From NCBI GenBank assembly GCA_019637555.1, contig JAHBVK010000048.1, forward strand, positions 1 through 48,412: a DNA stretch of 48,412 bases, read 5' to 3'. The notes below the pieces were generated by a model. It did no database searches, was not told the DNA's origin, and worked only from the letters and a program-made list of their open reading frames with translations. The position numbers and the translations under genes are program-made. Within the stretch, counting starts at the first letter, position 1. Every line of letters begins with the position of its first letter. The stretch is from Anaerolineae bacterium (lineage in GTDB: Bacteria; Chloroflexota; Anaerolineae; Aggregatilineales; UBA2796). Shown here piece by piece: positions 37,995-46,065 of this stretch.

Positions 37995-38507
37995 CTACTC
38001 GCAGTTGTCCAGCCACTTCAAGATCGTCTCCAATTGCGCGATCTCCAGTTCAAGCGCCAAGCGCCCGATGCCGTGATCCGCGTTCTGCCGCTGCACCGTG
38101 AGATCGCTGAGGCGCTTCTGGCAGGTCTGGCGCTGTCGCTGAATGATCGGCGCAGTGGGCTGCTTGAGCAGTCGGCAGATGTATAACCGACTGAGGAATT
38201 CCACCCGTACGCGGCGTACCGTAGCGGCGGGACTATCCTCTTCCAGCCATTCGCGCAGTTGCGCCGATCCCTGCTCGGTGAGGGAATAGCGGGTACGCGG
38301 CGGACCATCTTCGGAGGCGACGCTCTGCCCCACCGTATACCCCTGCTCCTCCAACCGCTTGAGCACGGCATAGAGCTGGCTAGTGCTGAGATTCCAGACC
38401 CTGCCTAGCGCATCCGGATCGCGGAAATATTCGAGCATCTCGTAGCCGTGACTGGCACGCGCCGCGATCAAGCCGAGCAGCGTTTCATCGGGGATAACTT
38501 GCGCCAT
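37995..38507 (-). CDS. PadR-family transcriptional regulator
   Basis: A 170-residue winged-helix regulator. The DNA-binding domain covers about 5-85 (LLGLIAARASHGYEMLEYFR; WNLSTSQLYAVLKRLEEQGY; the wing GPPRTRYSLTEQGSAQLREW) and has the classic PadR pattern. The C-terminal helical dimer domain (VRVEFLSRLYICRLL... LALELEIAQLETILKWLD) is of the Vir_act_alpha_C type. It lies 150 nt upstream of modA on the same strand, with no shared operon evidence. Repeated GAATA/TATTC sites in the upstream 38630-38660 region are likely autoregulatory operators. Its effector is unknown. Confidence 0.92.
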   Translation of the reverse strand: MAQVIPDETLLGLIAARASHGYEMLEYFRDPDALGRVWNLSTSQLYAVLKRLEEQGYTVGQSVASEDGPPRTRYSLTEQGSAQLREWLEEDSPAATVRRVRVEFLSRLYICRLLKQPTAPIIQRQRQTCQKRLSDLTVQRQNADHGIGRLALELEIAQLETILKWLDNCE

Positions 38508-38632
38508 AGTGCTTATGTTTGCCTCGTTCCTATCCGCTGTTGACGCAGAGAGTCTATTCTCTGTTGGCGATGGGAGCGAGGATTAAATTACCTGCTGTAC
38601 CTGTACACATCACAACCTGCTATTACAGATTG

Positions 38633-38658
38633 GAATAGCGGTATTCTATAACGGAATA
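38633..38658. promoter_or_regulatory. Putative PadR operator: three GAATA half-sites
   Basis: GAATA-GCGG-TATTC (38633-38646) and TATTC-TATAACG-GAATA (38642-38658) share the central TATTC and give alternating inverted half-sites. A further TGTAC-CT-GTACA palindrome lies at 38596-38607. Both are between the divergent padR and DUF1801 genes. Confidence 0.5.
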
Positions 38659-38740
38659 GTGAGTCGTGCAAAATCTGCTTGAAGCTTGATGCGATAGCGC
38701 AGGCACACTAGACTTAGTGTTTAACCTTGAGGAGTTTACG

Positions 38741-39112
38741 ATGCCAAAGAAGCAAGAGAATGTCGATGATTACCTGTCAAAGCTGGATCATCCACTGAAA
38801 GCGGAGACAGAGGCACTGCGGGCGATCATCAAGGGTGTGAATCCCAAGATCAGTGAGCAGATCAAGTGGAACGCGCCGAGCTATAGCTACAGCGACAAGG
38901 AATACATCGCCACCTTCAACTTCCACAATCAGCAGCAGCTACGACTGGTCTTCCACAATCCGCACATCGCCAGCATCCAGAACGCGATATTAGAGGGCGA
39001 TTACCCCGATAGGCGGATCGTCTACTTCGCCAGCATGAGCGATGTTGACGCCAAGCGTGCCGATCTGGTGCAGGTGATCAGCGAGTTGATTAAAATGATG
39101 GATGTGGCGTGA
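38741..39112 (+). CDS. DUF1801 (YdhG-like) domain protein
   Basis: A 123-residue cytoplasmic protein. The sequence VDDYLSKLDHPLKAETEALR, then AIIKGVNPKISEQIKWNAPSYSY, then FHNQQQLRLVFHN matches the DUF1801/YdhG pattern (P-x-I-x-E-x-I-K-W-x-x-P-x-Y). Biochemical function unknown. The ATG at 38741 follows TTGAGGAG; a GTG at 38717 is in frame but lies upstream of that ribosome site. It is divergent from padR, which may control it through the operator between them. Confidence 0.88.
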   Translation: MPKKQENVDDYLSKLDHPLKAETEALRAIIKGVNPKISEQIKWNAPSYSYSDKEYIATFNFHNQQQLRLVFHNPHIASIQNAILEGDYPDRRIVYFASMSDVDAKRADLVQVISELIKMMDVA

Positions 39113-39249
39113 TGTTTGGTCGCTAATGAAAGTCTGATCTTGCTCTGATCTTCCTCATACGTTTCTTCGACGTACTTCTTACATTCCCGATCTAACCTTA
39201 GGACAAATCGTACGGAACAACACTGACACTTGTAATTGTGGAGGAAATC

Positions 39250-39702
39250 ATGGCAAACATTGTTCGTTGGAACCCCGTTCGTGACATGATCCAGATGCGT
39301 GAGGCGATGGATCGCGCTTTCGGCGAGAATTATTTCGGACGTGAGTCGCGCACCAACTTCAGCCTACCGATTGATGCTTACGCCACCGAGGAAGCGCTGG
39401 TACTCAAGGCGGATGTCCCCGGTTTGAAGCCAGAAGACATTCAGGTGACGCTGGAAGGCGATACCCTGACCATTCGGGGCGAGTATCAGACCAACAAGGA
39501 ACAGTCCGGCAACGGTAAGAACTTCTTGATGCGTGAGCGCATCTACGGCAAGTTCGAGCGCACCCTGACGATCAATACGCCGATTGACCCCGCGAAGGTG
39601 GAAGCCACTTTCGAGAACGGTGTGCTGACCCTGACCCTGCCCAAGACGGAAGCCGTCAAGCCGCGTCAGATCAGCGTCAAGGCGAGCAACGGCAACAAGT
39701 AA
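39250..39702 (+). CDS. Small heat-shock protein (Hsp20/alpha-crystallin)
   Basis: ATP-independent holdase chaperone, 150 residues. The short N-terminal arm (MANIVRWNPVRDMIQMREAM) is followed by the alpha-crystallin domain at about 38-140: IDAYATEEALVLKADVPGLK, PEDIQVTLEGDTLTIRGEYQ, then MRERIYGKFERTLTINTPID and the signature strand FENGVLTLTLPK (A-x-x-x-N-G-V-L). The C-terminal IxI-like motif is RQISVKA (ISV). GGAGGAAATC precedes the ATG at 39250; a GTG 12 nt earlier is rejected. Ends in a strong terminator. No CIRCE-type inverted repeat is seen upstream. Confidence 0.96.
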   Translation: MANIVRWNPVRDMIQMREAMDRAFGENYFGRESRTNFSLPIDAYATEEALVLKADVPGLKPEDIQVTLEGDTLTIRGEYQTNKEQSGNGKNFLMRERIYGKFERTLTINTPIDPAKVEATFENGVLTLTLPKTEAVKPRQISVKASNGNK

Positions 39703-39736
39703 GCGCTAATTAAGGCTTACAAGACCTAAAAGAGAG

Positions 39737-39781
39737 CAGCGGTGATACGAATATTCGTATCACCGCTGTTTCGTTTTCGTT
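39737..39781 (+). terminator. Intrinsic terminator of the hsp20 gene
   Basis: A 32-bp perfect palindrome, CAGCGGTGATACGAAT and its complement (39737-39768), followed by TTTCGTTTTCGTTG, 34 nt past the stop codon. Confidence 0.88.
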
Positions 39782-39833
39782 GTAGTATCTAGGCAGCGAA
39801 TCGTCTAGTTGATACTCATCCTACGGAGTCCGC

Positions 39834-40574
39834 TTGCGTCTGCTGCGCCTGAGCCTGTTGGTAATCTTATGCGCCAGCACTTTGATCGGTGTGACGCGCG
39901 TGCTTGGTCAGCAGCAGCCTGCCCCCGCCCGCGTCGCGCTGCTAGAACTGGAGCGCTGCAAGCTGCCTTGCTGGATGGGCATCGAGGTTGGCAAAACATC
40001 GCTGGAACAAGCGACCAACACCCTGATGGCGCTTAATGATGCCCAGCCGCGTCTGTGGCGGATCAGCACCCAGCGCGTGACCTTTTCCGCGCTGACGGGC
40101 TTTCCGCGCCGCGTGCAGTTCTCCTTTAACCTCGCTGACACGCCAGCGATCTCGTCCTCGTTCAGCGTCTACGTGATGTACGATGACAAGGACATCGTGG
40201 ATGGCTTGGTGCTGGACTTTTTCGGCAAAGACCTCAGTTTCGGCACGCTGGAACTCTCCGATCTGCTGGTGAACATGGCTGAACCCACCGCGATCACCAG
40301 CAGAACCACGCTGCGTTCTCAGTATGATACCGAGCTGAACCTGATCTTCGCGGACAGCTTCATCCGTCCCTACATCATGCCCAAAGAGTTCTCAGGCTCG
40401 ATCCGCCTGATGCCTTCGTACCGTCTGTCCTCGATCCAGATCTGGCCCCGCTACAGTGCTTACGGCGCAAAACTGGTAGAAGCGTTCGACCTCCGATCTC
40501 ACTGGCTCGGTTTCACTACGCACCGACGCCAATTTCAAAATTATGTTTCTTGCTGTCAGTTCAAGAACAACTAG
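39834..40574 (+). CDS. Secreted CxxxC-motif protein, LPCW family (member 1)
   Basis: A 246-residue exported protein of unknown function. The N-terminal hydrophobic signal/anchor MRLLRLSLLVILCASTLIGV is followed by the block LLELERCKLPCWMGIEVGKT with a CxxxCW motif (C-K-L-P-C-W). A long beta-rich region follows (VQFSFNLADTPAISSSFSVY; DIVDGLVLDFFGKDLSFGTL). The motif recurs in the protein encoded at 46457-47107 (CDLPCW), and the general layout recurs in the genes at 45199, 45647 and 46066. The start is TTG at 39834, fixed by GGAG 5 nt upstream. Not a family I can name. Two cysteines four residues apart in an exported protein could form a disulfide or bind a metal. Confidence 0.72.
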   Translation: MRLLRLSLLVILCASTLIGVTRVLGQQQPAPARVALLELERCKLPCWMGIEVGKTSLEQATNTLMALNDAQPRLWRISTQRVTFSALTGFPRRVQFSFNLADTPAISSSFSVYVMYDDKDIVDGLVLDFFGKDLSFGTLELSDLLVNMAEPTAITSRTTLRSQYDTELNLIFADSFIRPYIMPKEFSGSIRLMPSYRLSSIQIWPRYSAYGAKLVEAFDLRSHWLGFTTHRRQFQNYVSCCQFKNN

Positions 40575-40590
40575 AGTTATGAGGACGCCC

Positions 40591-41442
40591 ATGCCGATCA
40601 CCCGCTACCACAATGCAGCCGATTTTTACCGCCGCGCCGAAGCCTTCCTGATGCAGGACGAAGCAGAGCATAACCTGAGCATCAGCATCTGCCTCGGTCT
40701 GATCCGCGATCCGGAGCGTGTGCCGGACGCTTACTTCGCCGTGCTCGAATCGGATGGCGAGATCAGCGGCACGGCGCTGTGTACACCACCCTTCAATCTG
40801 GTGCTGTCGCGGCAGACAGCGCTCGATCCGCTGCCTGATCTGGTGCGCGATGTGGCGGCAGTACTGCCCGATCTGGCAGGGATCAACGCGCCTGTGGAAG
40901 CCGCCCGCATCTTTGCCGAGCAGTGGACAGCACACACCGGACAGGTACATCATCTGGAACTCTCCGAGCGCATCTACCAGCTTGCCAGCGTTGCGCCGAT
41001 CAAGCAGACAGAGGGAGCGCTGCGGCGGGTTAGCGAGGCGGATCGTTCACTGCTGCGCGAGTGGCTGACCGCCTTTGAACGCGAGGCGCTGCCCAACCAA
41101 ACGCCGAGCAACCCCGACAAGTTAATCGATCAGGCGCTTTATACCGATATCCGCAGCCTGTTCCTGTGGGAAGATCAGCGAGGGCAACCTGTGACACTGG
41201 TGGGCTGCGTAGGACCGACTCCGCACGGCATCCGCATTGGTCCGGTGTACACGCCGCTACCGTATCGCGGCAAAGGCTATGGATCGAGCGCTACTGCCGC
41301 GCTCACCCGGCAGTTGTTGGAAGGTGGACGAACCTTCTGCTTCCTGTATACCGATCTGGCTAACCCGACCTCCAACCACATCTACCAGCAGATCGGCTAC
41401 CAGCCCGTCAGCGATGTGGATGTGTATCAGTTCAAGAACTGA
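40591..41442 (+). CDS. GNAT-family N-acetyltransferase
   Basis: A 283-residue cytoplasmic acetyltransferase. The N-terminal half (about 1-125) is a divergent GNAT-like repeat (ITRYHNAADFYRRAEAFLMQ; YFAVLESDGEISGTALCTPP). The C-terminal half (about 135-280) holds the acetyl-CoA site IGPVYTPLPYRGKGYGSSAT (R-x-x-G-x-G/A type loop) and the closing strand FLYTDLANPTSNHIYQQIGY. The two-lobe pattern suggests a tandem-GNAT protein in which only the second lobe binds CoA. The ATG at 40591 is chosen because GAGGA lies 7 nt upstream; two earlier in-frame ATGs overlap the preceding gene or lie on this site. Substrate unknown. Confidence 0.88.
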   Translation: MPITRYHNAADFYRRAEAFLMQDEAEHNLSISICLGLIRDPERVPDAYFAVLESDGEISGTALCTPPFNLVLSRQTALDPLPDLVRDVAAVLPDLAGINAPVEAARIFAEQWTAHTGQVHHLELSERIYQLASVAPIKQTEGALRRVSEADRSLLREWLTAFEREALPNQTPSNPDKLIDQALYTDIRSLFLWEDQRGQPVTLVGCVGPTPHGIRIGPVYTPLPYRGKGYGSSATAALTRQLLEGGRTFCFLYTDLANPTSNHIYQQIGYQPVSDVDVYQFKN

Positions 41443-41550
41443 GTGCGGGATGACCACCGTCCTCATTTTTATCCCTTATTGAGACTGCCTTACTTACAAT
41501 GTGACCAATAGACGAATGGACTGAGCAGCGCGTCTGGAGGTCACTTGATT

Positions 41551-42444
41551 ATGCAAGCGCCAACGAATACCGAGGTCGCTGATGTGTTGGAGCGCATCGC
41601 CGATCTATTGGAAGCGGAGGACAGCAACCCCTTCCGCGTTCGCGCCTATCGTGAGGGCGCAAGCACGCTTCGCAATCTAGATCAATCCGTCTCTGACTAT
41701 GTGCACAGCAATCAGCTTGAGGAATTGAAGGCACTGCCGAACATTGGCAGCGGCATCGCCTCCGTCGTCGATGAATACGTGACGGAAGGTAAATCGAACC
41801 TGCTGCAAGACCTCGAATCGCGGGTTACGCCCGAACTGGTTTTCGCCAAGATTCCGGGCATCGGGCAGAAACTCGCGCACAGCGCCGTTGATCAGCTTCA
41901 TATTCGCACCCTGCCCGAACTGGAGCGTGCCGCGCAGGATGGTCGCTTGGGCGAGGTGGAAGGGTTCGGATCGCGGCGCGTGGAAGGCGTGCGCGTGGCG
42001 TTGGCAGGCTTGTTGAGTCGTACTGCAACTTCCAAGCAGCGCCAACGCGCGACCGTGAACACTACACGTCAGAAATCGGAGCCAACAGATCGCCCTTCCG
42101 TCGCACTGCTGCTAGATATTGACGCCGAGTATCGCCGCAAGGCGGCAGCGGGCAGTTTGCAGAAGATCGCGCCGCGTCGTTTCAATCCAGATAACGAAGC
42201 GTGGCTGCCTGTGCTGCATGCTAAACGCGAAGGCTGGTCATTCACCGCCCTATTCTCCAATACCGCACAGGCGCATGAGCTAGAGAAAACCGATGATTGG
42301 GTGGTTATCTACTACGAGCGCGATAACGTGGAGCGTCAGCACACCGTCGTCACCGAGACGAAAGGAGCGCTCAAGGGCAAGCGCGTAGTACGTGGGCGCG
42401 ATCCGGAGAATCGGCAGTATTACAGCAAAACCGTCAAACACTGA
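41551..42444 (+). CDS. PolX-type 8-kDa/helix-hairpin-helix DNA-binding protein with novel C-terminal domain
   Basis: A 297-residue protein. Residues about 5-75 match the N-terminal 8-kDa domain of family X polymerases (VADVLERIADLLEAEDSNPF, RVRAYREGASTLRNL), with the first HhH at LKALPNIGSGIASVVDEYV. A second HhH is at FAKIPGIGQKLAHSAVDQLH and a third at LGEVEGFGSRRVEGVRVALA. The polymerase palm (catalytic GSxRR/DxD) and PHP domains are absent. In their place is an unfamiliar ~115-residue domain (LLLDIDAEYRRKAAAGSLQK; WLPVLHAKREGWSFTALFSN; DWVVIYYERDN; ETKGALKGKRVVRGRD). Non-sequence-specific DNA binding is likely. The ATG at 41551 follows GGAGG; a TTG at 41545 is too close to it. Confidence 0.85.
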   Translation: MQAPTNTEVADVLERIADLLEAEDSNPFRVRAYREGASTLRNLDQSVSDYVHSNQLEELKALPNIGSGIASVVDEYVTEGKSNLLQDLESRVTPELVFAKIPGIGQKLAHSAVDQLHIRTLPELERAAQDGRLGEVEGFGSRRVEGVRVALAGLLSRTATSKQRQRATVNTTRQKSEPTDRPSVALLLDIDAEYRRKAAAGSLQKIAPRRFNPDNEAWLPVLHAKREGWSFTALFSNTAQAHELEKTDDWVVIYYERDNVERQHTVVTETKGALKGKRVVRGRDPENRQYYSKTVKH

Positions 42445-42486
42445 TCATCGTTTTGGCGGCTGTCAGCGGATTGGAGAGCGCAGCAA

Positions 42487-43245
42487 ATGGGCGAACTGCA
42501 CATCGGGACATCGGGTTTCAGCTACAAGGATTGGAAGGGCTTGTTCTATCCGCAAAAGCTGCCAGCCGCCGAGTGGCTATCCTTCTATGCACAGCACTAC
42601 GACACGGTGGAGATCAACGCCACGTTCTATCGCTACTTCGAGCGCAGCACTTTCGCCAAATGGCGCGATCAGACGCCCGCCGATTTTCGTTTCACGCTCA
42701 AAGCCCCGCGCGAGATCACGCATGTTCGGCGGCTGCACGATATTGATCAGCCGCTAGAGCACTTCACCGACAGCATCGTCGATCTGCGTGCCAAGATCGC
42801 GGTCTTGCTGTGGCAGTTCCCGCCAAGTTTCAAGTATGACGATGCGGCAGCGCTGGAAACGCTAACGGCGTTCCTGCGACGATTGCCGGATGACTATCAG
42901 CAGGTCGTCGAGTTTCGCCATCAATCGTGGTTCAAAGAGGAAGTTTACGACGCGCTGAACCGCGCTGCTGCGGGCTTTGTGATCAACGACTCAAGCCGTT
43001 TCCCCGCTGCCGAGGTGATCACAGGCGCTCTCCCCTATCTGCGCTTTCACGGTCCGACACGCTTATATGCCTCGTCTTACGATACGGCGGCACTGAAACG
43101 CTGGGCGGCGAAGATCAACGCGTGGCTCCAGCGCACCGATGTCTTTGTCTATTTCAACAACGACTACGATGGGCGTGCGATCCGCAACGCCGACGAACTC
43201 AAGCAGTTGTTAGCGGATGTTGGTACGGCGGGCGCGGCGACCTGA
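42487..43245 (+). CDS. DUF72 (YecE-like) TIM-barrel protein
   Basis: A 252-residue cytoplasmic protein with the full DUF72 pattern: GELHIGTSGFSYKDWKGLFY, then EWLSFYAQHYDTVEINATFY, FRFTLKAPREITHVRRL, ILLWQFPPSFK-type strand (VLLWQFPPSFKYDD), VVEFRHQSWF, LRFHGPTRLYASSYD and VFVYFNNDYDGRAIRNADEL. Widely conserved; the exact biochemical role has not been established as far as I know. It starts 42 nt after the HhH protein, so the two are probably cotranscribed; GGAGAG precedes the ATG. Confidence 0.93.
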   Translation: MGELHIGTSGFSYKDWKGLFYPQKLPAAEWLSFYAQHYDTVEINATFYRYFERSTFAKWRDQTPADFRFTLKAPREITHVRRLHDIDQPLEHFTDSIVDLRAKIAVLLWQFPPSFKYDDAAALETLTAFLRRLPDDYQQVVEFRHQSWFKEEVYDALNRAAAGFVINDSSRFPAAEVITGALPYLRFHGPTRLYASSYDTAALKRWAAKINAWLQRTDVFVYFNNDYDGRAIRNADELKQLLADVGTAGAAT

Positions 43246-43254
43246 AGGTCGGCT

Positions 43255-43291
43255 AATAAAAAGCGGAGGAGGATTCATAATCCCCCTCCGC
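43255..43291 (-). terminator. Terminator of the TPR gene (possibly bidirectional)
   Basis: GCGGAGGAGGA-TTCATAA-TCCCCCTCCGC (stem with one bulged base) lies between the convergent DUF72 and TPR genes. On the minus strand it is followed by TTTTTATTAG, a good U-tract for the TPR gene. Confidence 0.78.
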
Positions 43292-43321
43292 GCTGTCTAC
43301 TGTAGTGCTGCTGTGTGACGT

Positions 43322-45055
43322 TTACGCCAGCACTTTATAGGGCTTCAGTTGGGGATCGAGCCGCACCGCTTCGTTGTAGTCGGCGTCTGCCTTCTCCTTA
43401 TCTTCCATCAGGAAATAGACGAAGCCGCGTTCATAGTATGCCAGCGCATACTGCGGATCAAGCTCGATTGCTGTGCTCAGATCGGTGATAGCGTTCTCGA
43501 ATTGCGTGATCCGCCGGTAATTGACACCGCGATTGTAGTAGTAATTGGCGTTCCGCGGATTGGCTTCGATGGCTTTGGTGTAGCTGTCGGATGCCTTCTC
43601 GAACTCTTCCATGCCCACATACAGATCGCCGATCTGGTTGTGCGCCGCTGCATACTTGGGATCGAGGGTAACGGCTTGCTGGAAATCCGCCAGCGCTTTC
43701 TCGATCTGCTTCAGTCTGCGGAACGAGACGCCGCGATTATAGTAATAGAGGGCGTTATTGGGACTCAGCTCGATTGCCTTGCTGTAATCCGCGATGGCAT
43801 CCTCTAGACTACCGCTGGCATCGTTGACCAAGCCGCGCGCATTGTGAGAAGCAGCGTCATCGGGGCTAAGTTCCAGCGCCTGCGTGCAATCGACCAGCGC
43901 CTTCTCAAAGTCGCGCAACTGCCGATAGGTGTTGCAGCGGCTGCGTAGAGCGTTGACATATTTCGGATTCAGCGCGATGGCGCGGTTGAAGTCCTCCAGC
44001 GCCAGCAGATAGTTCGCCTGACTGTAGAAGAAGCTGCCGCGCGTGTTGTAAAGGCTAGCATCATTGGGCGCTAATTCGATCGCCTTGTTGAAATCTTCCA
44101 GTGCCCAATCGAGTTGATTCAGCGCTACGAAGGCACGCCCGCGCTGCGCATAGTAGATCGGCTGATCCGGCTTGTACTCGATAGCCTTGTCGTAATCCAG
44201 TACCGCTTTCTCGTACTGTGCGGTGCTCAGATAAAAATTACCGCGCCGATAGTAAACATTGGAATTGCGCGGCGAGACTTCCACTGCCTTATCAAAATCA
44301 GCAGCCGCTTTGTCTAGCTGGCGCAGCGCGTAGTAAGCATCGCCGCGATTGACCAGATAATCTGGCTTGGGACCGTTGTACTCAATGGCTTTGCTGAAGT
44401 CGTTGATCGCTTCCGTCCACTTGTTGAGGCTGGCGTAAGACAAGCCGCGCAGATAGTACGCCGTCGGGTATTCCGCTGAGATTTTCAGTGCTGTGTCCAG
44501 CGTGCTGATCGCCCCTTCGAAATCGCGCATCCCGTTGAGGACATAACCGCGCCAACCATGCCCGAAGGGATCGTACTGATTCTGGCTGATCACGCTGTCG
44601 AACAGTTGCAGCGCCTGCTGCTTGCCCTGCATATCGCTGTAGGCTGCCGCGCTCACTGCCGCTAATCCGTCGCTCATCGCTTGTGCAGCGCTGCTGGCGA
44701 TGCTAGCATCCAGTGTCGGCAGATCGGCACAGGCATCATCGCGGCGCAGTACATTGCCTGCCACCCACGAGAGGCGCTCTACATCGAAAGTCACCAAGCC
44801 GAACCACGTTCTACCATCTTCGGTCTCGCTGCGCACTACTGCTTGCGCCCGACGGTTGGGCAGCAGTGGTTTGATGGCAGCTGATGACCGATCCGGTCCG
44901 ACGTAGGATTGCACACCAGCGGTGACCAGCACCGTGCAGTTCACTGGTGTGTTCGCTTCGTCCTGCGCGCTGACAGTCGTCACGGAGACATTGAGGGCAG
45001 CGACGAGCAGCGGCAGAATGGTGACGGCTCGCACGAAAGATCGAAGTTTGCTCAT
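43322..45055 (-). CDS. Secreted TPR-repeat protein with N-terminal SH3-like segment
   Basis: A 577-residue exported scaffold. The signal peptide is MSKLRSFVRAVTILPLLVAA through about TTVSA-Q (cleavage near 30). A bacterial-SH3-like segment (about 38-105: VNCTVLVTAGVQSYVGPDRS; WFGLVTFDVERLSWVAGNVL) with Cys residues follows. From about 130 to the end there are roughly twelve 34-residue TPR units of the type AIADYSKAIELSPNNALYYY NRG. Such arrays bind proteins or peptides. The end (YNEAVRLDPQLKPYKVLA) is itself a truncated TPR. GGGGACC precedes the ATG at 45055. It faces away from the CxxxC gene cluster, with a shared ~140-nt promoter region. Confidence 0.92.
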   Translation of the reverse strand: MSKLRSFVRAVTILPLLVAALNVSVTTVSAQDEANTPVNCTVLVTAGVQSYVGPDRSSAAIKPLLPNRRAQAVVRSETEDGRTWFGLVTFDVERLSWVAGNVLRRDDACADLPTLDASIASSAAQAMSDGLAAVSAAAYSDMQGKQQALQLFDSVISQNQYDPFGHGWRGYVLNGMRDFEGAISTLDTALKISAEYPTAYYLRGLSYASLNKWTEAINDFSKAIEYNGPKPDYLVNRGDAYYALRQLDKAAADFDKAVEVSPRNSNVYYRRGNFYLSTAQYEKAVLDYDKAIEYKPDQPIYYAQRGRAFVALNQLDWALEDFNKAIELAPNDASLYNTRGSFFYSQANYLLALEDFNRAIALNPKYVNALRSRCNTYRQLRDFEKALVDCTQALELSPDDAASHNARGLVNDASGSLEDAIADYSKAIELSPNNALYYYNRGVSFRRLKQIEKALADFQQAVTLDPKYAAAHNQIGDLYVGMEEFEKASDSYTKAIEANPRNANYYYNRGVNYRRITQFENAITDLSTAIELDPQYALAYYERGFVYFLMEDKEKADADYNEAVRLDPQLKPYKVLA

Positions 45056-45198
45056 GGTCCCCTGCCTATTCTCACCAAAAATAATGCTATAGAGTACACC
45101 ATCTGATATATCTACGATCTAAATAACTTAAGTAAACCCAGTTGCCGCGATCCTGAGTTATCCAGTAGCATAGTGGGCATCAGATTAGCGGAGTCGTG

Positions 45199-45582
45199 AT
45201 GCGCTTTGCCCGTTTCAGCCTGATCAGTATGTTGTGCTGCCTGACCCTGATCAGCGCGTTCCGCTTTTTGGGCAACCGCCGCCTGCTGGATGGGATTACC
45301 ATCCCCCGCCGCACGCTCTGTAATTCCGAGTGTTTTCAGAAATTTGTACCCAACAGCAGCACCATTCAGCAGATCGAAGCGCGTTTGTGGGCATTCACGC
45401 AGTTGGGCTATTCCGTCCGCAACTATGGCACGACAGGTACGCGGATCAATGGAACGGTGCAGGCACTGTACGTGATCGTGCCGCCGTTTTATCCGCTGCT
45501 CACGCCGCTGCGTGTCCGGCTGATCTATAACTCGCGTTACCTCGTCACCGAAGTGTCGATCCGCCTGATTCCTCCCCGCTAA
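45199..45582 (+). CDS. Small secreted CxxxC-motif protein (member 2)
   Basis: A 127-residue exported protein: N-terminal hydrophobic anchor (MRFARFSLISMLCCLTLISA), then TLCNSECFQKFVPNSSTIQQ (CxxxC), then IEARLWAFTQLGYSVRNYG. The C-terminal part IVPPFYPLLTPLRVRLIYNS plus RYLVTEVSIRL is closely mirrored in the next two genes. ATG at 45199 (a GTG sits immediately before it); GCGGAG lies upstream. It is the first of four consecutive similar genes. Function unknown. Confidence 0.68.
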   Translation: MRFARFSLISMLCCLTLISAFRFLGNRRLLDGITIPRRTLCNSECFQKFVPNSSTIQQIEARLWAFTQLGYSVRNYGTTGTRINGTVQALYVIVPPFYPLLTPLRVRLIYNSRYLVTEVSIRLIPPR

Positions 45583-45646
45583 GCGCCAACAATCCCTTTT
45601 TTCGTGTACGATTGGTAATGTCTGTCGATCCAGCGTTGGAGTTATC

Positions 45647-46039
45647 GTGCGTCTCTTGGTATTGAGTCTGATTTTTATTGTTGCGGCTGCCTTAACCATT
45701 GGCGCAACGCTGTTAGCATCAGGTTATCGCGACTCGGATCAGAGCGTGATCAGCGGTCTGAGCGCCGATCAGTGCCGAGTCTACTGCCTCAAGCGGGTGA
45801 TTCCTGATCGCACCTTGTTTCGTACGGCACAGGCGCGGATTCTCGCTTTCTCGCGGCTGGGTTACAGCGTGCGCGTCGTCGGCGTGATCGGCTCATCGGA
45901 TGGCAGCGGCTGGTTTATGAGCGTGATCGAACCACCGCGCGCCTTCTATCCGCTGCTGATGCCTGTGCGCGTCACCTTAGGCTACGGTCCTAGCACCGTC
46001 GTCACCGACGTGATCGTGCAGTGGGATCAGCGGAAGTAG
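45647..46039 (+). CDS. Small secreted CxxxC-motif protein (member 3)
   Basis: A 130-residue paralog of the preceding protein. Anchor VRLLVLSLIFIVAAALTIGA; motif SADQCRVYCLKRVIPDRTLF (CxxxC); RTAQARILAFSRLGYSVRVVG aligns with ARLWAFTQLGYSVRNYG of member 2; and IEPPRAFYPLLMPVRVTLGYG aligns with VPPFYPLLTPLRVRLIYNS. The start is GTG at 45647, set by TTGGAG 6 nt upstream. 64 nt follow the previous stop. It is clearly a tandem duplicate, diverged at the protein level. Confidence 0.7.
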   Translation: MRLLVLSLIFIVAAALTIGATLLASGYRDSDQSVISGLSADQCRVYCLKRVIPDRTLFRTAQARILAFSRLGYSVRVVGVIGSSDGSGWFMSVIEPPRAFYPLLMPVRVTLGYGPSTVVTDVIVQWDQRK

Positions 46040-46065
46040 CGGACATTCGATCTTAAGGTTAGTTT

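Noticed and set aside
45112..45699. Minus-strand 195-codon frame across two CxxxC genes
   Set aside because: It spans the gap between two plus-strand genes that have ribosome sites and homology to each other; the minus frame has no motif.
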